Positions 10,572-19,478 of a stretch of 64,000 bases of DNA are shown here, piece after piece. This stretch comes from Brumimicrobium mesophilum. GTDB lineage: Bacteria; Bacteroidota; Bacteroidia; Flavobacteriales_D; Crocinitomicaceae. The translations under genes and the position numbers were made by a program. The notes beneath the pieces are model-generated. The model saw only the letters and a list, made by a program, of their open reading frames with translations, did not search any database and was not told the DNA's origin. Every line of letters begins with the position of its first letter. Position 1 is the first letter of the stretch. The DNA is taken from assembly GCF_003025005.1 (NCBI RefSeq), contig NZ_PVSS01000014.1, positions 46,481 to 110,480 on the forward strand. The letters run 5' to 3'.

Positions 10572-10702
10572 AAACAAATTAGTATACTCAGCTACCACAC
10601 AACTCCGTTCGCTTAGTAGTCCTCAAGTATCAAGCGAGAGCTTAAGAAGCTTGAAACAATAAATTTAGAATTTTAATAATATAGTATCACAACTTGAATA
10701 AA

Positions 10703-11356
10703 ATGAATAATTATAGAATGTTTAAAATTCAAATAATAATACTTCTTTGTCTTGTGTTTGGTATTAAAGAATGTTTTTCTCAAACTAAAAAACAAATAAC
10801 GAGTGATTTAATCAACATAGAAAACATAGTCGAGGCCAAGACCTACTCCAAGCTGCATCCCACCTGGTTAGCAAATATTTATACAATTTCAGAGTTAGAT
10901 ACTTCTAAAAGATTCCATGATATTACAAAAGCTCCATTGATGGAAACGTTTTACTGGCATGATATTAAAACTAATATTAATTTCATGGCTAAGGTAATAG
11001 ATACCATAACACAGCATGTTTGGGATGCTAGATTTATCTACTTAGATAAAAACAAATTAGAAGCCTCTAAAATCGACTCATTTATTGATGTAATAACTGA
11101 TAGTTATAAAAATGGTGAGTCATTTCAATCCCTATTTGCAAAATACCATATGGGTCCTGATCCCATTAGTAAATTAGAATTGATTAAAGAGGGAGATTTA
11201 TTACCAGAACTTGATTTAAAAACTAAAGAAGCCAATCAAGGAGATATTTTCACTGCCTATCTCCCAACTTTAAACTGTTATCTCATCGTATTAAAAACAG
11301 TCGACGAACGACCTATAAGGTTTAAGAGAGTACTTGTTACTAAGTTTGTTGATTAG
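10703..11356 (+). CDS. Exported protein with a divergent parvulin-like (PpiC) C-terminal half
   Basis: 217 aa from ATG 10703 (a TTG lies at 10694; ATG 10718 is also possible). Signal peptide ends near GIKECFSQ. The second half follows the order of a parvulin prolyl isomerase: ARFIYLD (compare ARHILV), a helix with ESFQSLFAKY (compare DFAELAKEYS), LELIKEGDLLPELD (compare LGWFREGDLVPEFE), then a CYLIVLKTVDERP strand (compare GYHIIKLEDR). The match is by eye and divergent; activity cannot be inferred. A periplasmic folding or structural role is possible. Preceded by 131 bp without a gene. Confidence 0.5.
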   Translation: MNNYRMFKIQIIILLCLVFGIKECFSQTKKQITSDLINIENIVEAKTYSKLHPTWLANIYTISELDTSKRFHDITKAPLMETFYWHDIKTNINFMAKVIDTITQHVWDARFIYLDKNKLEASKIDSFIDVITDSYKNGESFQSLFAKYHMGPDPISKLELIKEGDLLPELDLKTKEANQGDIFTAYLPTLNCYLIVLKTVDERPIRFKRVLVTKFVD

Positions 11357-11441
11357 CCCTCCTCGCATTCGTACGTCTTTATTCGCATGGTTGTCTTAAT
11401 CCCCCAGGAGCTTGAGAATTAATATTGAATTCCCTAAGATT

Positions 11442-11864
11442 CTATTTTATTTCCTTACCATTTAACTCAATTAGTCTGCGGTTATCATAAAGTCCTTTTT
11501 CAACAATCTGTTTATCATGGATTATGAAGTAACCATACCTATAAACTCCAAGGTAAGATTCCCATTCATTGCCAAAAGGTTCATAGTCTTGACCAAAATT
11601 AGTTCTATTGAGACTTCTAGCCTCTTTGTATAAGGTGACAGTTAGTTTATCATTCTCTTCCACCTCGTCAAGAACTAAACTATCGATTAATATTCTATTT
11701 TGTTGAGTATATAGATTGTCACCTCCTAAAACCATAACAAGGTTTTGGGATTTATCAATAAAACATTTCGCATAGAACTCAGGAGGAAAAGGAATTAACT
11801 CAATCCTATCTTTCTGACAGGATTGTAAAAGCATTGTTAAAAGGATAAAATTAAACACTCTCAT
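11442..11864 (-). CDS. Hypothetical lipoprotein
   Basis: 140 aa from ATG 11864 (TTG 11870 is two codons further upstream). Short leader RVFNFILLTMLLQSC with the lipobox Cys near residue 16, then a compact beta-rich body. No family recognised. Convergent with the parvulin-like gene. Confidence 0.7.
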   Translation of the reverse strand: MRVFNFILLTMLLQSCQKDRIELIPFPPEFYAKCFIDKSQNLVMVLGGDNLYTQQNRILIDSLVLDEVEENDKLTVTLYKEARSLNRTNFGQDYEPFGNEWESYLGVYRYGYFIIHDKQIVEKGLYDNRRLIELNGKEIK

Positions 11865-11958
11865 CAGCAATATTAAAAATTAAAAATGATTTTCTATTTT
11901 CATCAAAATTGAATGAAAAGAATTTTGCCTAAAATTTCATTTATGAAATTTCCCTAGG

Positions 11959-11994
11959 TTGGTACGGACGTTTTGCAAAACGTCCACCTACCAA
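11959..11994. repeat. REP-like perfect palindrome
   Basis: A perfect 20-bp palindrome, GGACGTTTTGCAAAACGTCC at 11966-11985, sits in a weaker outer repeat (GGTA...TACC). Half or full copies of the same core occur at 26056-26080 and 30085-30111, always between genes. Confidence 0.75.
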
Positions 11995-12064
11995 GCCTAT
12001 CAATAGCTCAAAAAGATTTGATCAAGAAGGTTTTTTCTCTTTTAAATTAGACTATTTAATAAAA

Positions 12065-12604
12065 TCAACCTACTTTAATAAAAAAGGCCATTATTCCAAA
12101 AATGAAAGTAGTTAATCCTCCTACTAATGTCATTGGAAACAACCATTTCACACTTTTCTTTAAATAGGCAATTCTGGAGGAAACAAGAATTTCAATTAGA
12201 CCGACAATTACTACATAAATTGAAGCGATTTTTATGCTAAAAAACATTACTCCAAGAAGAAATAGACCAAACATCATCATTATTAAACCCAATAAGAAAA
12301 ACAGAGGTAATCGCCAGGGACTCTCCAGCTTATCAAATCTTTTAACATAAGTGCTATATACCGAATACGCTCCTACACCTATTGAAATAATTGCAGAATA
12401 AAAAAAATTTGAATCTGTTTTTAAATGTCCAGAATAAACCTTGTCTAGCACCAAAAAGTAACCAAAAAATATAAAAACAATGCTACCAAAAAGTATCATC
12501 GATTTTCGCCATTCGTCAGCTACCTCATTATTCCAAAAATAAAGTATAAAGCAAACTCCAAATAACCCTAAGCCTAACAATACAAGTTCATTTAGTGTAA
12601 TCAT
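12065..12604 (-). CDS. Hypothetical multi-pass membrane protein
   Basis: 179 aa from ATG 12604 (TTG 12607 is one codon upstream). About six hydrophobic helices (for example LVLLGLGLFGVCFILYFW near the start and LFFLLGLIMMMFGLFLLG mid-protein) with short loops. No motif recognised. Lies downstream of the TlpA-like gene on the same strand but is separated from it by a strong hairpin and T-run, so it is probably transcribed separately. Confidence 0.65.
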   Translation of the reverse strand: MITLNELVLLGLGLFGVCFILYFWNNEVADEWRKSMILFGSIVFIFFGYFLVLDKVYSGHLKTDSNFFYSAIISIGVGAYSVYSTYVKRFDKLESPWRLPLFFLLGLIMMMFGLFLLGVMFFSIKIASIYVVIVGLIEILVSSRIAYLKKSVKWLFPMTLVGGLTTFIFGIMAFFIKVG

Positions 12605-12637
12605 CAAAAAATATTTAATTTTATTGCCTATTTTAAA

Positions 12638-12680
12638 TAAAAAATGGTTACATCGCGTTTAAAAAACACCATGTAACCAT
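12638..12680 (-). terminator. Rho-independent terminator of the TlpA-like gene
   Basis: Perfect 10-bp arms, ATGGTTACAT (12644-12653) and ATGTAACCAT (12671-12680). On the minus strand the second arm runs straight into a T-run (A-run 12639-12644 on the plus strand). It lies just past the stop at 12698. Confidence 0.75.
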
Positions 12681-12697
12681 TCATATAATTAATTTTA

Positions 12698-13192
12698 CTA
12701 CTTAATCAACTTCTCAATCTCAACATGCAATCCAATTCCTCTCAATTTATTTCCTTGAGCAACAATTATCCCATCTCCATCGATTAAGAATGAATGTGGA
12801 ATAGAACGCACATTATATTTTTGCGTTACATCCTTTGACTTATCCCAAACGTGTCCATCCCATTTCAAATTGTCTTTTTTAATTGCATCCTTCCATGGTT
12901 GTTCTGCTCTATCTAAAGAAACGCTTAGAATAACAAATCCTTTTCCATTTTCGAATTTTGAGTTTTTATATTTTTCGTATGCTTCTACAATATTTGGATT
13001 TTCTTTTCTACAAGGTCCACACCAAGAAGCCCAGAAATCAAGTAGAACAACTTGCCCTTTATAATCGTCTAACGCCACCATTTCTCCTTCGGGATTCAAC
13101 AATGTAAAACCTATTGCTCGCATTCCATTCTTAGGTTGTGCAAAAAGCATGAATGGTAAAAAACCAACGAGGATTAAAACTAAATTCTTCAT
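12698..13192 (-). CDS. TlpA/ResA-type thioredoxin-family protein
   Basis: 164 aa with a signal peptide (LVLILVGFLPFMLFAQP), so periplasmic. Redoxin core with WCGPC at residues 57-61 in FWASWCGPCRKE, preceded by the DYKGQVVLLDFW strand and followed by the cis-Pro segment SIPHSFLID. Such proteins reduce disulfides in exported proteins or cytochrome maturation partners. No cytochrome genes are next to it, so its substrate is open. Ends at a strong terminator. Confidence 0.9.
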   Translation of the reverse strand: MKNLVLILVGFLPFMLFAQPKNGMRAIGFTLLNPEGEMVALDDYKGQVVLLDFWASWCGPCRKENPNIVEAYEKYKNSKFENGKGFVILSVSLDRAEQPWKDAIKKDNLKWDGHVWDKSKDVTQKYNVRSIPHSFLIDGDGIIVAQGNKLRGIGLHVEIEKLIK

Positions 13193-13307
13193 AATACAAT
13201 TTATTCTTTTAATGAGGCAAGCAAAATATACCGAAAGCCAGGTTAACCCTAAAAATGGGAACGATAGAACGGAATACTTAACAATTTGATTTGCTAATTA
13301 GCAAGAA

Positions 13308-14612
13308 CTATACCCTTCTGATATCTGCTCCGAGATTATTCAAACGAATATCTATATCTTGGTATCCTCTGTCGATTTGCTCGATATTGTGAATTACACT
13401 TTTACCTTCAGCAGATAAAGCTGCAATCAACAAAGAAACTCCAGCTCTAATATCAGGTGAAGTCATTTGAATTCCACGCAAATTATTTTGTCTGTTCATT
13501 CCAATAACGGTTGCTCTGTGAGGATCACATAAAATGATTTGAGCTCCCATATCTATTAATTTATCGACAAAGAATAAACGCGATTCAAACATTTTTTGAT
13601 GGACAAGTACACTACCTTTGGCTTGTGTTGCGACAACTAAAATAATACTCAACAAATCTGGAGTAAATCCTGGCCAAGGTGCATCAGAAACCGTTAGAAT
13701 AGAGCCATCAATGAAAGTATCAATTTCATAAGATTCTTGCGCAGGAACAAAAATATCATCTCCTCGGCGTTCTAAATTGATTCCTAAACGTTTAAAAATC
13801 GTTGGAATAATTCCAAGGTGTTCGTACCCAACATCTTTGATTGTAATTTCTGATTGGGTCATTGCTGCCAATCCAATAAAACTACCAATTTCAATCATAT
13901 CTGGAAGAATTCTGTGGTAACATCCACCCAATTCCTTTACTCCTTCAATGTGCAATAAGTTACTTCCAACACCTGTAATTTTAGCACCCATATTGTTGAG
14001 CATTTTACACAACTGTTGTAAATATGGTTCACACGCGGCATTATAAATTGATGTTTTACCTTTTGCTAGAGCAGCTGCCATCACGATATTTGCAGTTCCA
14101 GTCACAGAAGCCTCATCCATATGAATATAAACCCCTTCTAATTTTTCTGCTTCAACAGTATAGAAATGTTCTTTAGAATCAAAATTGAAATTCGCCCCCA
14201 ATTTAATCAATCCCTCAAAATGTGTATCCAGTCTTCTTCTTCCTATTTTATCTCCTCCTGGCTTAGGCATAAATGCTTTTCCAAAACGAGCCAATAAAGG
14301 TCCAATGATCATTACAGAACCTCTCAAACCACTGGCACGATCTTTAAAATCTTCTGATTTCAAATAATCTAAATCTAAATCTTTGGCTTGGAAAATATAA
14401 GTTCCTTTTTCAACTTTTTCAATCTTTACTCCCATTGCTTGGAGTAGACTGATCAGTTTATTGACATCAATAATATCGGGAAGATTAGATATAGTTACTT
14501 TTTCTGGTGTTAGTAAAACCGCACAAAGAATCTGCAAAGCTTCGTTCTTTGCTCCTTGTGGAATTACTTCTCCTTTTAACTTCTTACCTCCGTGAATTTC
14601 AAATGATGCCAT
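13308..14612 (-). CDS. murA: UDP-N-acetylglucosamine 1-carboxyvinyltransferase (Cys-to-Asp active site)
   Basis: 434 aa, first committed step of peptidoglycan synthesis: transfers enolpyruvate from PEP to UDP-GlcNAc, in the cytoplasm. Family motifs are intact (GAKNEALQILCAVLL near the start, RASGLRGSVMIIGPLLARFG, SVTGTANIVMAA, DIRAGVSLLIAAL). In the catalytic loop PKPGGDKIGRRR the residue equivalent to E. coli Cys115 is Asp121. Asp at this site keeps activity but prevents fosfomycin alkylation in other bacteria, so intrinsic fosfomycin insensitivity of the enzyme is predicted. Follows the DUF4290 gene by 5 bp, an operon. Confidence 0.96.
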   Translation of the reverse strand: MASFEIHGGKKLKGEVIPQGAKNEALQILCAVLLTPEKVTISNLPDIIDVNKLISLLQAMGVKIEKVEKGTYIFQAKDLDLDYLKSEDFKDRASGLRGSVMIIGPLLARFGKAFMPKPGGDKIGRRRLDTHFEGLIKLGANFNFDSKEHFYTVEAEKLEGVYIHMDEASVTGTANIVMAAALAKGKTSIYNAACEPYLQQLCKMLNNMGAKITGVGSNLLHIEGVKELGGCYHRILPDMIEIGSFIGLAAMTQSEITIKDVGYEHLGIIPTIFKRLGINLERRGDDIFVPAQESYEIDTFIDGSILTVSDAPWPGFTPDLLSIILVVATQAKGSVLVHQKMFESRLFFVDKLIDMGAQIILCDPHRATVIGMNRQNNLRGIQMTSPDIRAGVSLLIAALSAEGKSVIHNIEQIDRGYQDIDIRLNNLGADIRRV

Positions 14613-14617
14613 AATTT

Positions 14618-15241
14618 TTATTTTCTACGTTTTTTAGATTTGTGTTTTTTCATCGGCTTTTTAGGAGTTACCCCAACCGTTTTTAGGATTGTATTCGTAG
14701 GCTTTAAAAGACTAATATCTTTCAATTTAAGTTGTCCTTTTGATAACTCTCTTAAGTGTGAAGTTATTGCACTGTTCTCCACATTTTGTGTGTGAAAAGT
14801 CAAATAATTCTTCTTCAACAGATTCGCCAACAATTCAGTTAGGTAATCTTTTTCTTCCTGATCCTCTACTGTGACAGTCTCCTTAATCATTCTCTCAGCG
14901 TAATAGCCAAAATGACCATATTTACTACTATTTCGAGGATATTTCATGATTTTAGGACGCTCAGAAAGAGTTTCTGGTTCTGGAATTTCATAAGGAGAGT
15001 CTACATCAATTTCAAAATTACTCATTATGTACATGTGTGTCCATAACTTGTGAGTGTAATCTTCAACATCTCTCAAATGCGGATTCAATTGACCCATCAC
15101 ATCAATAATAGCGCGTGCGGCCAAATTACGTTCTTCCCTTGATTCAATCTGCTTAGCAAAATTGATCATGTTCTGAACATTTCGTCCGTATTCTTGAATA
15201 TGTAATTGTGCCCGTTCTGTATTGTATGAGAGGGCATTCAT
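14618..15241 (-). CDS. DUF4290 family protein
   Basis: 207 aa from ATG 15241 (NALSYNTERAQLHIQEYGRN), chosen over TTG 15256 because the family opening starts there. Helical, soluble, with a very basic tail (KKPMKKHKSKKRRK) that may bind nucleic acid. DUF4290 is a Bacteroidota family commonly found beside murA; function unknown. Here it is the first gene of a two-gene unit with murA, 5 bp apart. Confidence 0.88.
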   Translation of the reverse strand: MNALSYNTERAQLHIQEYGRNVQNMINFAKQIESREERNLAARAIIDVMGQLNPHLRDVEDYTHKLWTHMYIMSNFEIDVDSPYEIPEPETLSERPKIMKYPRNSSKYGHFGYYAERMIKETVTVEDQEEKDYLTELLANLLKKNYLTFHTQNVENSAITSHLRELSKGQLKLKDISLLKPTNTILKTVGVTPKKPMKKHKSKKRRK

Positions 15242-15303
15242 TGAGTATTCTTCCAAAATAAATTTGTTTTAAAAATAAGGTAAAACCTTAAATTGATGGT
15301 GGT

Positions 15304-15405
15304 TTATCCAAAAAATACAATCGTTAGGATAACTCCTAGTAAAAAGACTGTATATAACGATGCTAATGCAACGGTTGAATCATCAAAATAATTTCTCTTA
15401 GACAT
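15304..15405 (-). CDS. Small single-pass membrane protein (33 aa)
   Basis: A short frame, ATG 15405 to TAA at 15304-15306. Sequence MSKRNYFDDSTVALASLYTV continues into one hydrophobic helix (FLLGVILTIVFF) and ends. A polar N-terminus and a single full-length helix are typical of real small membrane proteins, but this could be chance. It sits alone between DUF4290 and a lipoprotein gene, same strand as both. Confidence 0.4.
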   Translation of the reverse strand: MSKRNYFDDSTVALASLYTVFLLGVILTIVFFG

Positions 15406-15490
15406 AATATTGTTGTTTTGGGGTAAAAATAGTAAATCTTATTTAAATAAAACAGCCTAAAAAAAGGAAAAACTGTTGGGATGATGTTTT

Positions 15491-15868
15491 TTATTTCAAA
15501 AATATAACTTCTGGAATTGGGGGGACAGGTTTTCTCACCAATTTCCTTCCTCTTTTCCATAATTGCCACTCCTCTACGGAACCAGATTCAAATTCTACCA
15601 ATAGTGAATAATACATTTTAGTTTCAACAATAACTTTATAGCTTGCCGCTATATTTTGTTTGGGTGTTTTTAACCATAATTCATTATAAGCTAAGGTCAG
15701 TTCATGTTCAGCTGCAGGAACTACAACCGGCTCACCATTCATGCTTACTTCAAAAGCTTCTTGCCTTCCTTCATACCTACCTAAATGTTTTTTCGGGAAT
15801 AATCTGTCACCATTTCCACAAGAGCTCATGAAGAAAATTATTAAACCGTAAAATAGGAAGTTGCGCAT
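15491..15868 (-). CDS. Hypothetical lipoprotein
   Basis: 125 aa. Leader NFLFYGLIIFFMSSC with the lipobox Cys near residue 17, then a small beta-rich domain (VSMNGEPVVVPAAEHELTLA...YKVIVETKMYYSLLVEF) ending in a basic, Pro-rich segment. No named family recognised. Divergent from thyA with about 130 bp between starts. Confidence 0.72.
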   Translation of the reverse strand: MRNFLFYGLIIFFMSSCGNGDRLFPKKHLGRYEGRQEAFEVSMNGEPVVVPAAEHELTLAYNELWLKTPKQNIAASYKVIVETKMYYSLLVEFESGSVEEWQLWKRGRKLVRKPVPPIPEVIFLK

Positions 15869-15997
15869 TTATTCATTTTTAAAGGTCTAAGATAAATATA
15901 TAATTTGAACCGCTACAAATTCATTTCAAATTAAAGGAGTATCAATATTACTTAATTAATAAAATCAACTATTTTTACCCTTTAAAATTGACAATTC

Positions 15998-16792
15998 ATG
16001 GAGCAATATCATCATCTTTTAAAGCATATCCTTGATAATGGAACTGATCGAGGAGATAGAACGGGAACGGGAACACGGTCGGTATTTGGCCACCAAATGC
16101 GCTTTGATTTAAGCAAAGGTTTTCCTGTTGTCACAACTAAAAAATTGCATTTACGTTCTATCATTCATGAACTTTTATGGTTTATAACTGGTGATACAAA
16201 CATCAAATACTTAAAAGAAAATAAAGTTTCTATTTGGGATGAGTGGGCGGATGAAAATGGAGATTTAGGTCCTGTTTATGGTCACCAATGGCGTTCTTGG
16301 CCTGATGGAAATGGTGGAACGATTGATCAAATATCAAATTTGGTGGAGCAGATTAAAAACAACCCCAATTCACGTAGACATATTGTAAGCGCATGGAACG
16401 TTGCCGATGTTGAAAAAATGGCTTTGCCTCCTTGCCATCTGTTGTTCCAATTTTATGTTGCAGATGGAAAATTAAGTTGTCAGTTATATCAACGCTCTGC
16501 AGACACATTCTTAGGTGTTCCTTTTAATATCGCAAGTTACGCCCTTTTCACAATGATGATGGCTCAAGTTTGTGGATTGGAACCTGGAGATTTTGTGCAT
16601 ACTATGGGAGATACACATTTATATTCAAACCACTTTGAACAAGCGGAATTACAACTTTCTAGAGAGATTTTACCGCTACCAACAATGAAAATAAATCCAG
16701 ATGTAAAAAGCATATTCGACTTTAAATATGAAGATTTCGAATTGGTAGGTTACGAACCACATCCTCACATTAAAGCTCAAGTAGCTGTATAA
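15998..16792 (+). CDS. thyA: Thymidylate synthase
   Basis: 264 aa, the length of the E. coli enzyme. Converts dUMP to dTMP with methylenetetrahydrofolate. Catalytic Cys146 in [13 protein letters not shown]; phosphate-binding Arg near residue 21 ([10 protein letters not shown]); dUMP contacts in [17 protein letters not shown]. First gene of thyA-folA-topB: folA regenerates the tetrahydrofolate that this reaction oxidises. Confidence 0.97.
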   Translation: MEQYHHLLKHILDNGTDRGDRTGTGTRSVFGHQMRFDLSKGFPVVTTKKLHLRSIIHELLWFITGDTNIKYLKENKVSIWDEWADENGDLGPVYGHQWRSWPDGNGGTIDQISNLVEQIKNNPNSRRHIVSAWNVADVEKMALPPCHLLFQFYVADGKLSCQLYQRSADTFLGVPFNIASYALFTMMMAQVCGLEPGDFVHTMGDTHLYSNHFEQAELQLSREILPLPTMKINPDVKSIFDFKYEDFELVGYEPHPHIKAQVAV

Positions 16793-16830
16793 TATTTCAA
16801 TCGAGATTGACTATTTAAAATACACCATTT

Positions 16831-17334
16831 ATGAATTACTCGCTGATTGTAGCCATGGGAAAACACCGAGAAATCGGGAAAGACAATGATTTATTGTGGA
16901 GGTTACCACGTGACATGAAGTTTTTTAAAGCAACTACCGAAGGTCACACCGTGGTAATGGGACGAAAAAATTGGGAGTCTATTCCAGAGAAATTTCGCCC
17001 ACTTCCAAATCGTAAGAATATTGTTGTTTCCAGAAATCCTGACTACGAAGCAGATGGAGCAATTGTGATTTCTGATTTAAAAGAAATTCCAACACATTTT
17101 AATGTTGAATCTGATAAGAAATGTTTTTTTATTGGAGGTGCGCAGATATACAAGTTGGCTTTGGAACAGGGCTTAATCAATGAAATGTATATCACACAAG
17201 TGCATGAAACATTCGAAGCCGATACTTATTTTCCATTCGTAAATTGGGACGGTTGGGACGAAGAAGAACTTTTTGAATTCGAAAAAGACGATAAAAATCC
17301 GCATTCATTTACTGTAACAAAATATACACGATAA
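16831..17334 (+). CDS. folA: Dihydrofolate reductase
   Basis: 167 aa. Reduces dihydrofolate with NADPH. Family features: SLIVAMGKHREIGKDNDLLW at the N-terminus (Met20-type loop), LPRDMKFFKATT with the folate-binding acidic residue, VVMGRKNWESIP, and FFIGGAQIYKLAL for NADPH. 38 bp after thyA and 3 bp before topB, so one transcript is likely. Confidence 0.96.
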   Translation: MNYSLIVAMGKHREIGKDNDLLWRLPRDMKFFKATTEGHTVVMGRKNWESIPEKFRPLPNRKNIVVSRNPDYEADGAIVISDLKEIPTHFNVESDKKCFFIGGAQIYKLALEQGLINEMYITQVHETFEADTYFPFVNWDGWDEEELFEFEKDDKNPHSFTVTKYTR

Positions 17335-17337
17335 TCC

Positions 17338-19458
17338 ATGAAAGTTTGCATTGCCGAGAAACCGAGTGTCGCTAAAGACATTGCTAATACTATTGGGGCT
17401 ACCCAGCGTAAAGACGGTTATTATGAAGGCAATGGATATCAAGTAACATGGACTTTTGGACATCTTTGTACCTTAAAAGAACCTAGAGATTACGTTGAAG
17501 ATTGGAGATATTGGAATTTAAGACACCTTCCAATGGTGCCTTCAAAATTCGGGGTAAAAGTCATCGAAGATGAAGGAATTCAACGACAATTTCATATCGT
17601 AAAAAGATTATTGGTTGCTGCAACAGAAATCATAAACTGTGGTGATGCCGGACAAGAAGGAGAAGTGATCCAACGATGGGTTTTTCTTAAATCAGGAACA
17701 AAAGCTCCAATTAAACGGTTATGGATTAGTTCCTTGACCGAAGAAGCAATTAAGGAAGGATTTGATAATTTAAAAGACAATAAACTTTTTGATAATTTAT
17801 ATGCAGCTGGGAGTGCTAGGTCAATTGGAGATTGGCTTTTAGGAATCAATGCAACACGATTATTCACCAAGAAATTTGCACTGCAACGACAAGTCCTTTC
17901 AATAGGAAGAGTGCAAACTCCTACCCTTGCAATGATTGTGAATCGTCATTTGGAAATTGAAAACTTTAAACCTAAGGATTATTGGGAATTGCGTACCGTA
18001 TATCGTGAAACCGAATTCAATAGTGTTTTAAGTAAAATAAAAAAGCAAGAAAAAGCAGAATACGCCTTAAGTAAAATTAAGGATGAACCTTTCGAAATTA
18101 CTTCATTTGAACAAAAAGAAGGTAAAGAAAAACCGCCAAGATTATTTGACTTGACAGCTTTACAAGTTGAAGCGAATAAGAAACAAGGTTATTCTGCAGA
18201 CCAAACATTGAAGTTGATTCAAAGTTTATATGAAAAGAAATTAGTTACTTATCCTAGGGTTGATACAACTTATCTTCCGGATGATGTTTATCCAAAAATC
18301 CCTGGAATTTTAAAGAACTTAACTTATTATTCGGAATTAACCGCTCCATTATTGGAGAAAAAACTTCCTAAAAGTAAGCAGGTTTTTGACAATAAGAAGG
18401 TAACAGATCACCATGCGATTATTCCAACTGGAGTAAAAGTGAGTGGTGTCACAGCTGAGGAACAAAGAATTTATGACACCATAACTAGGCGTTTTATTTC
18501 AGTTTTTTATCCCGACTGTATCGTGAGTAATACAACAGTTTTAGGTGAGGTGTTAAAATTAGAATTCAAAGCTACAGGAAAGCAGATTTTATCTCCAGGA
18601 TGGCGAATAGTGTATCAAAAAGACGATGCTAAATCGAAGAATAAAGATGAAAACTTGATGCCCGTGTTTGTAAAAGGGGAAAAAGGGCCGCATGAAGCAA
18701 GAATAGATCAAAAACAAACTTCACCACCAAAACCGTTCACTGAAGCAACATTATTGCGTTCGATGGAAACCGCTGGACGTCAAGTTGACAACGAAGAAGC
18801 GCGAGAATTAATGAAGGATAACGGTATTGGAAGACCTTCTACCCGAGCAAACATTATAGAAACCCTTTTTAGAAGAAGATACATTGAACGTTCGAAGAAA
18901 AATATTTTAGCTACACATACGGGAATAGATTTAATTCAAGTGATTGATAATGAAACCCTAAAATCCCCCGAATTAACTGGAGATTGGGAACGAAAGTTGA
19001 GGTTAATTGAAAAAGGAGAATATCAACCTGCACAGTTCAAACAAGAATTGATTGAAATGGTGGTGAACCTTACAAATGAAGTTCTTTTCAATACTGGAAA
19101 AAAAGCCATTCGCATTATGGATGACTCTAAAGAAGAAGAGAAAAAAGCCAAACCGAAAAAGAAGAGAGCCAAAACCATAAAAGTTGATATTACAGAATTA
19201 GAATGTCCAAGTTGTAAAAAACAAGGCTTTTTGGAAGGTAAGAAAGCTTACGGTTGCGCTCATTATAAAGAAGGTTGTAGATTTGTTATTCCTTTTGAAT
19301 TTATGGGGAAAAAGTTAAGCAACAAGCAATTAAATGACTTAATAACAAAAGGGAAAACAACTAAAATAAAAGGATTTAAAAAATTAGGAAGCGAAGAAAC
19401 TATTGATGGAAAATTAGAATTGACCTCTGATTTCAACGTTACTTTAAATTCCAATTAA
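17338..19458 (+). CDS. topB: DNA topoisomerase III
   Basis: 706-aa type IA topoisomerase that relaxes and decatenates DNA. N-terminal Toprim (CIAEKPSVAKDIA; NCGDAGQEGE with its acidic pair), then the cleavage domain with the active-site Tyr in KKLVTYPRVDTTYLP (about residue 302). The C-terminus holds one zinc-ribbon-like block (CPSCKKQGF...CAHYKEGCRFVIPFEF) after a Lys-rich linker. Starts 3 bp after folA. Confidence 0.95.
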   Translation: MKVCIAEKPSVAKDIANTIGATQRKDGYYEGNGYQVTWTFGHLCTLKEPRDYVEDWRYWNLRHLPMVPSKFGVKVIEDEGIQRQFHIVKRLLVAATEIINCGDAGQEGEVIQRWVFLKSGTKAPIKRLWISSLTEEAIKEGFDNLKDNKLFDNLYAAGSARSIGDWLLGINATRLFTKKFALQRQVLSIGRVQTPTLAMIVNRHLEIENFKPKDYWELRTVYRETEFNSVLSKIKKQEKAEYALSKIKDEPFEITSFEQKEGKEKPPRLFDLTALQVEANKKQGYSADQTLKLIQSLYEKKLVTYPRVDTTYLPDDVYPKIPGILKNLTYYSELTAPLLEKKLPKSKQVFDNKKVTDHHAIIPTGVKVSGVTAEEQRIYDTITRRFISVFYPDCIVSNTTVLGEVLKLEFKATGKQILSPGWRIVYQKDDAKSKNKDENLMPVFVKGEKGPHEARIDQKQTSPPKPFTEATLLRSMETAGRQVDNEEARELMKDNGIGRPSTRANIIETLFRRRYIERSKKNILATHTGIDLIQVIDNETLKSPELTGDWERKLRLIEKGEYQPAQFKQELIEMVVNLTNEVLFNTGKKAIRIMDDSKEEEKKAKPKKKRAKTIKVDITELECPSCKKQGFLEGKKAYGCAHYKEGCRFVIPFEFMGKKLSNKQLNDLITKGKTTKIKGFKKLGSEETIDGKLELTSDFNVTLNSN

Positions 19459-19478
19459 AAAAAACAAAACATTTTACC

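Noticed and set aside
10572..10702. Possible attC-like site between the small lipoprotein genes at 9.3-11.4 kb
   Set aside because: A hairpin-like stretch (AAGCTTGAA region) exists, but TAAC/GTTA ends and paired arms are missing, so this patch is not joined to the cassette proposal.
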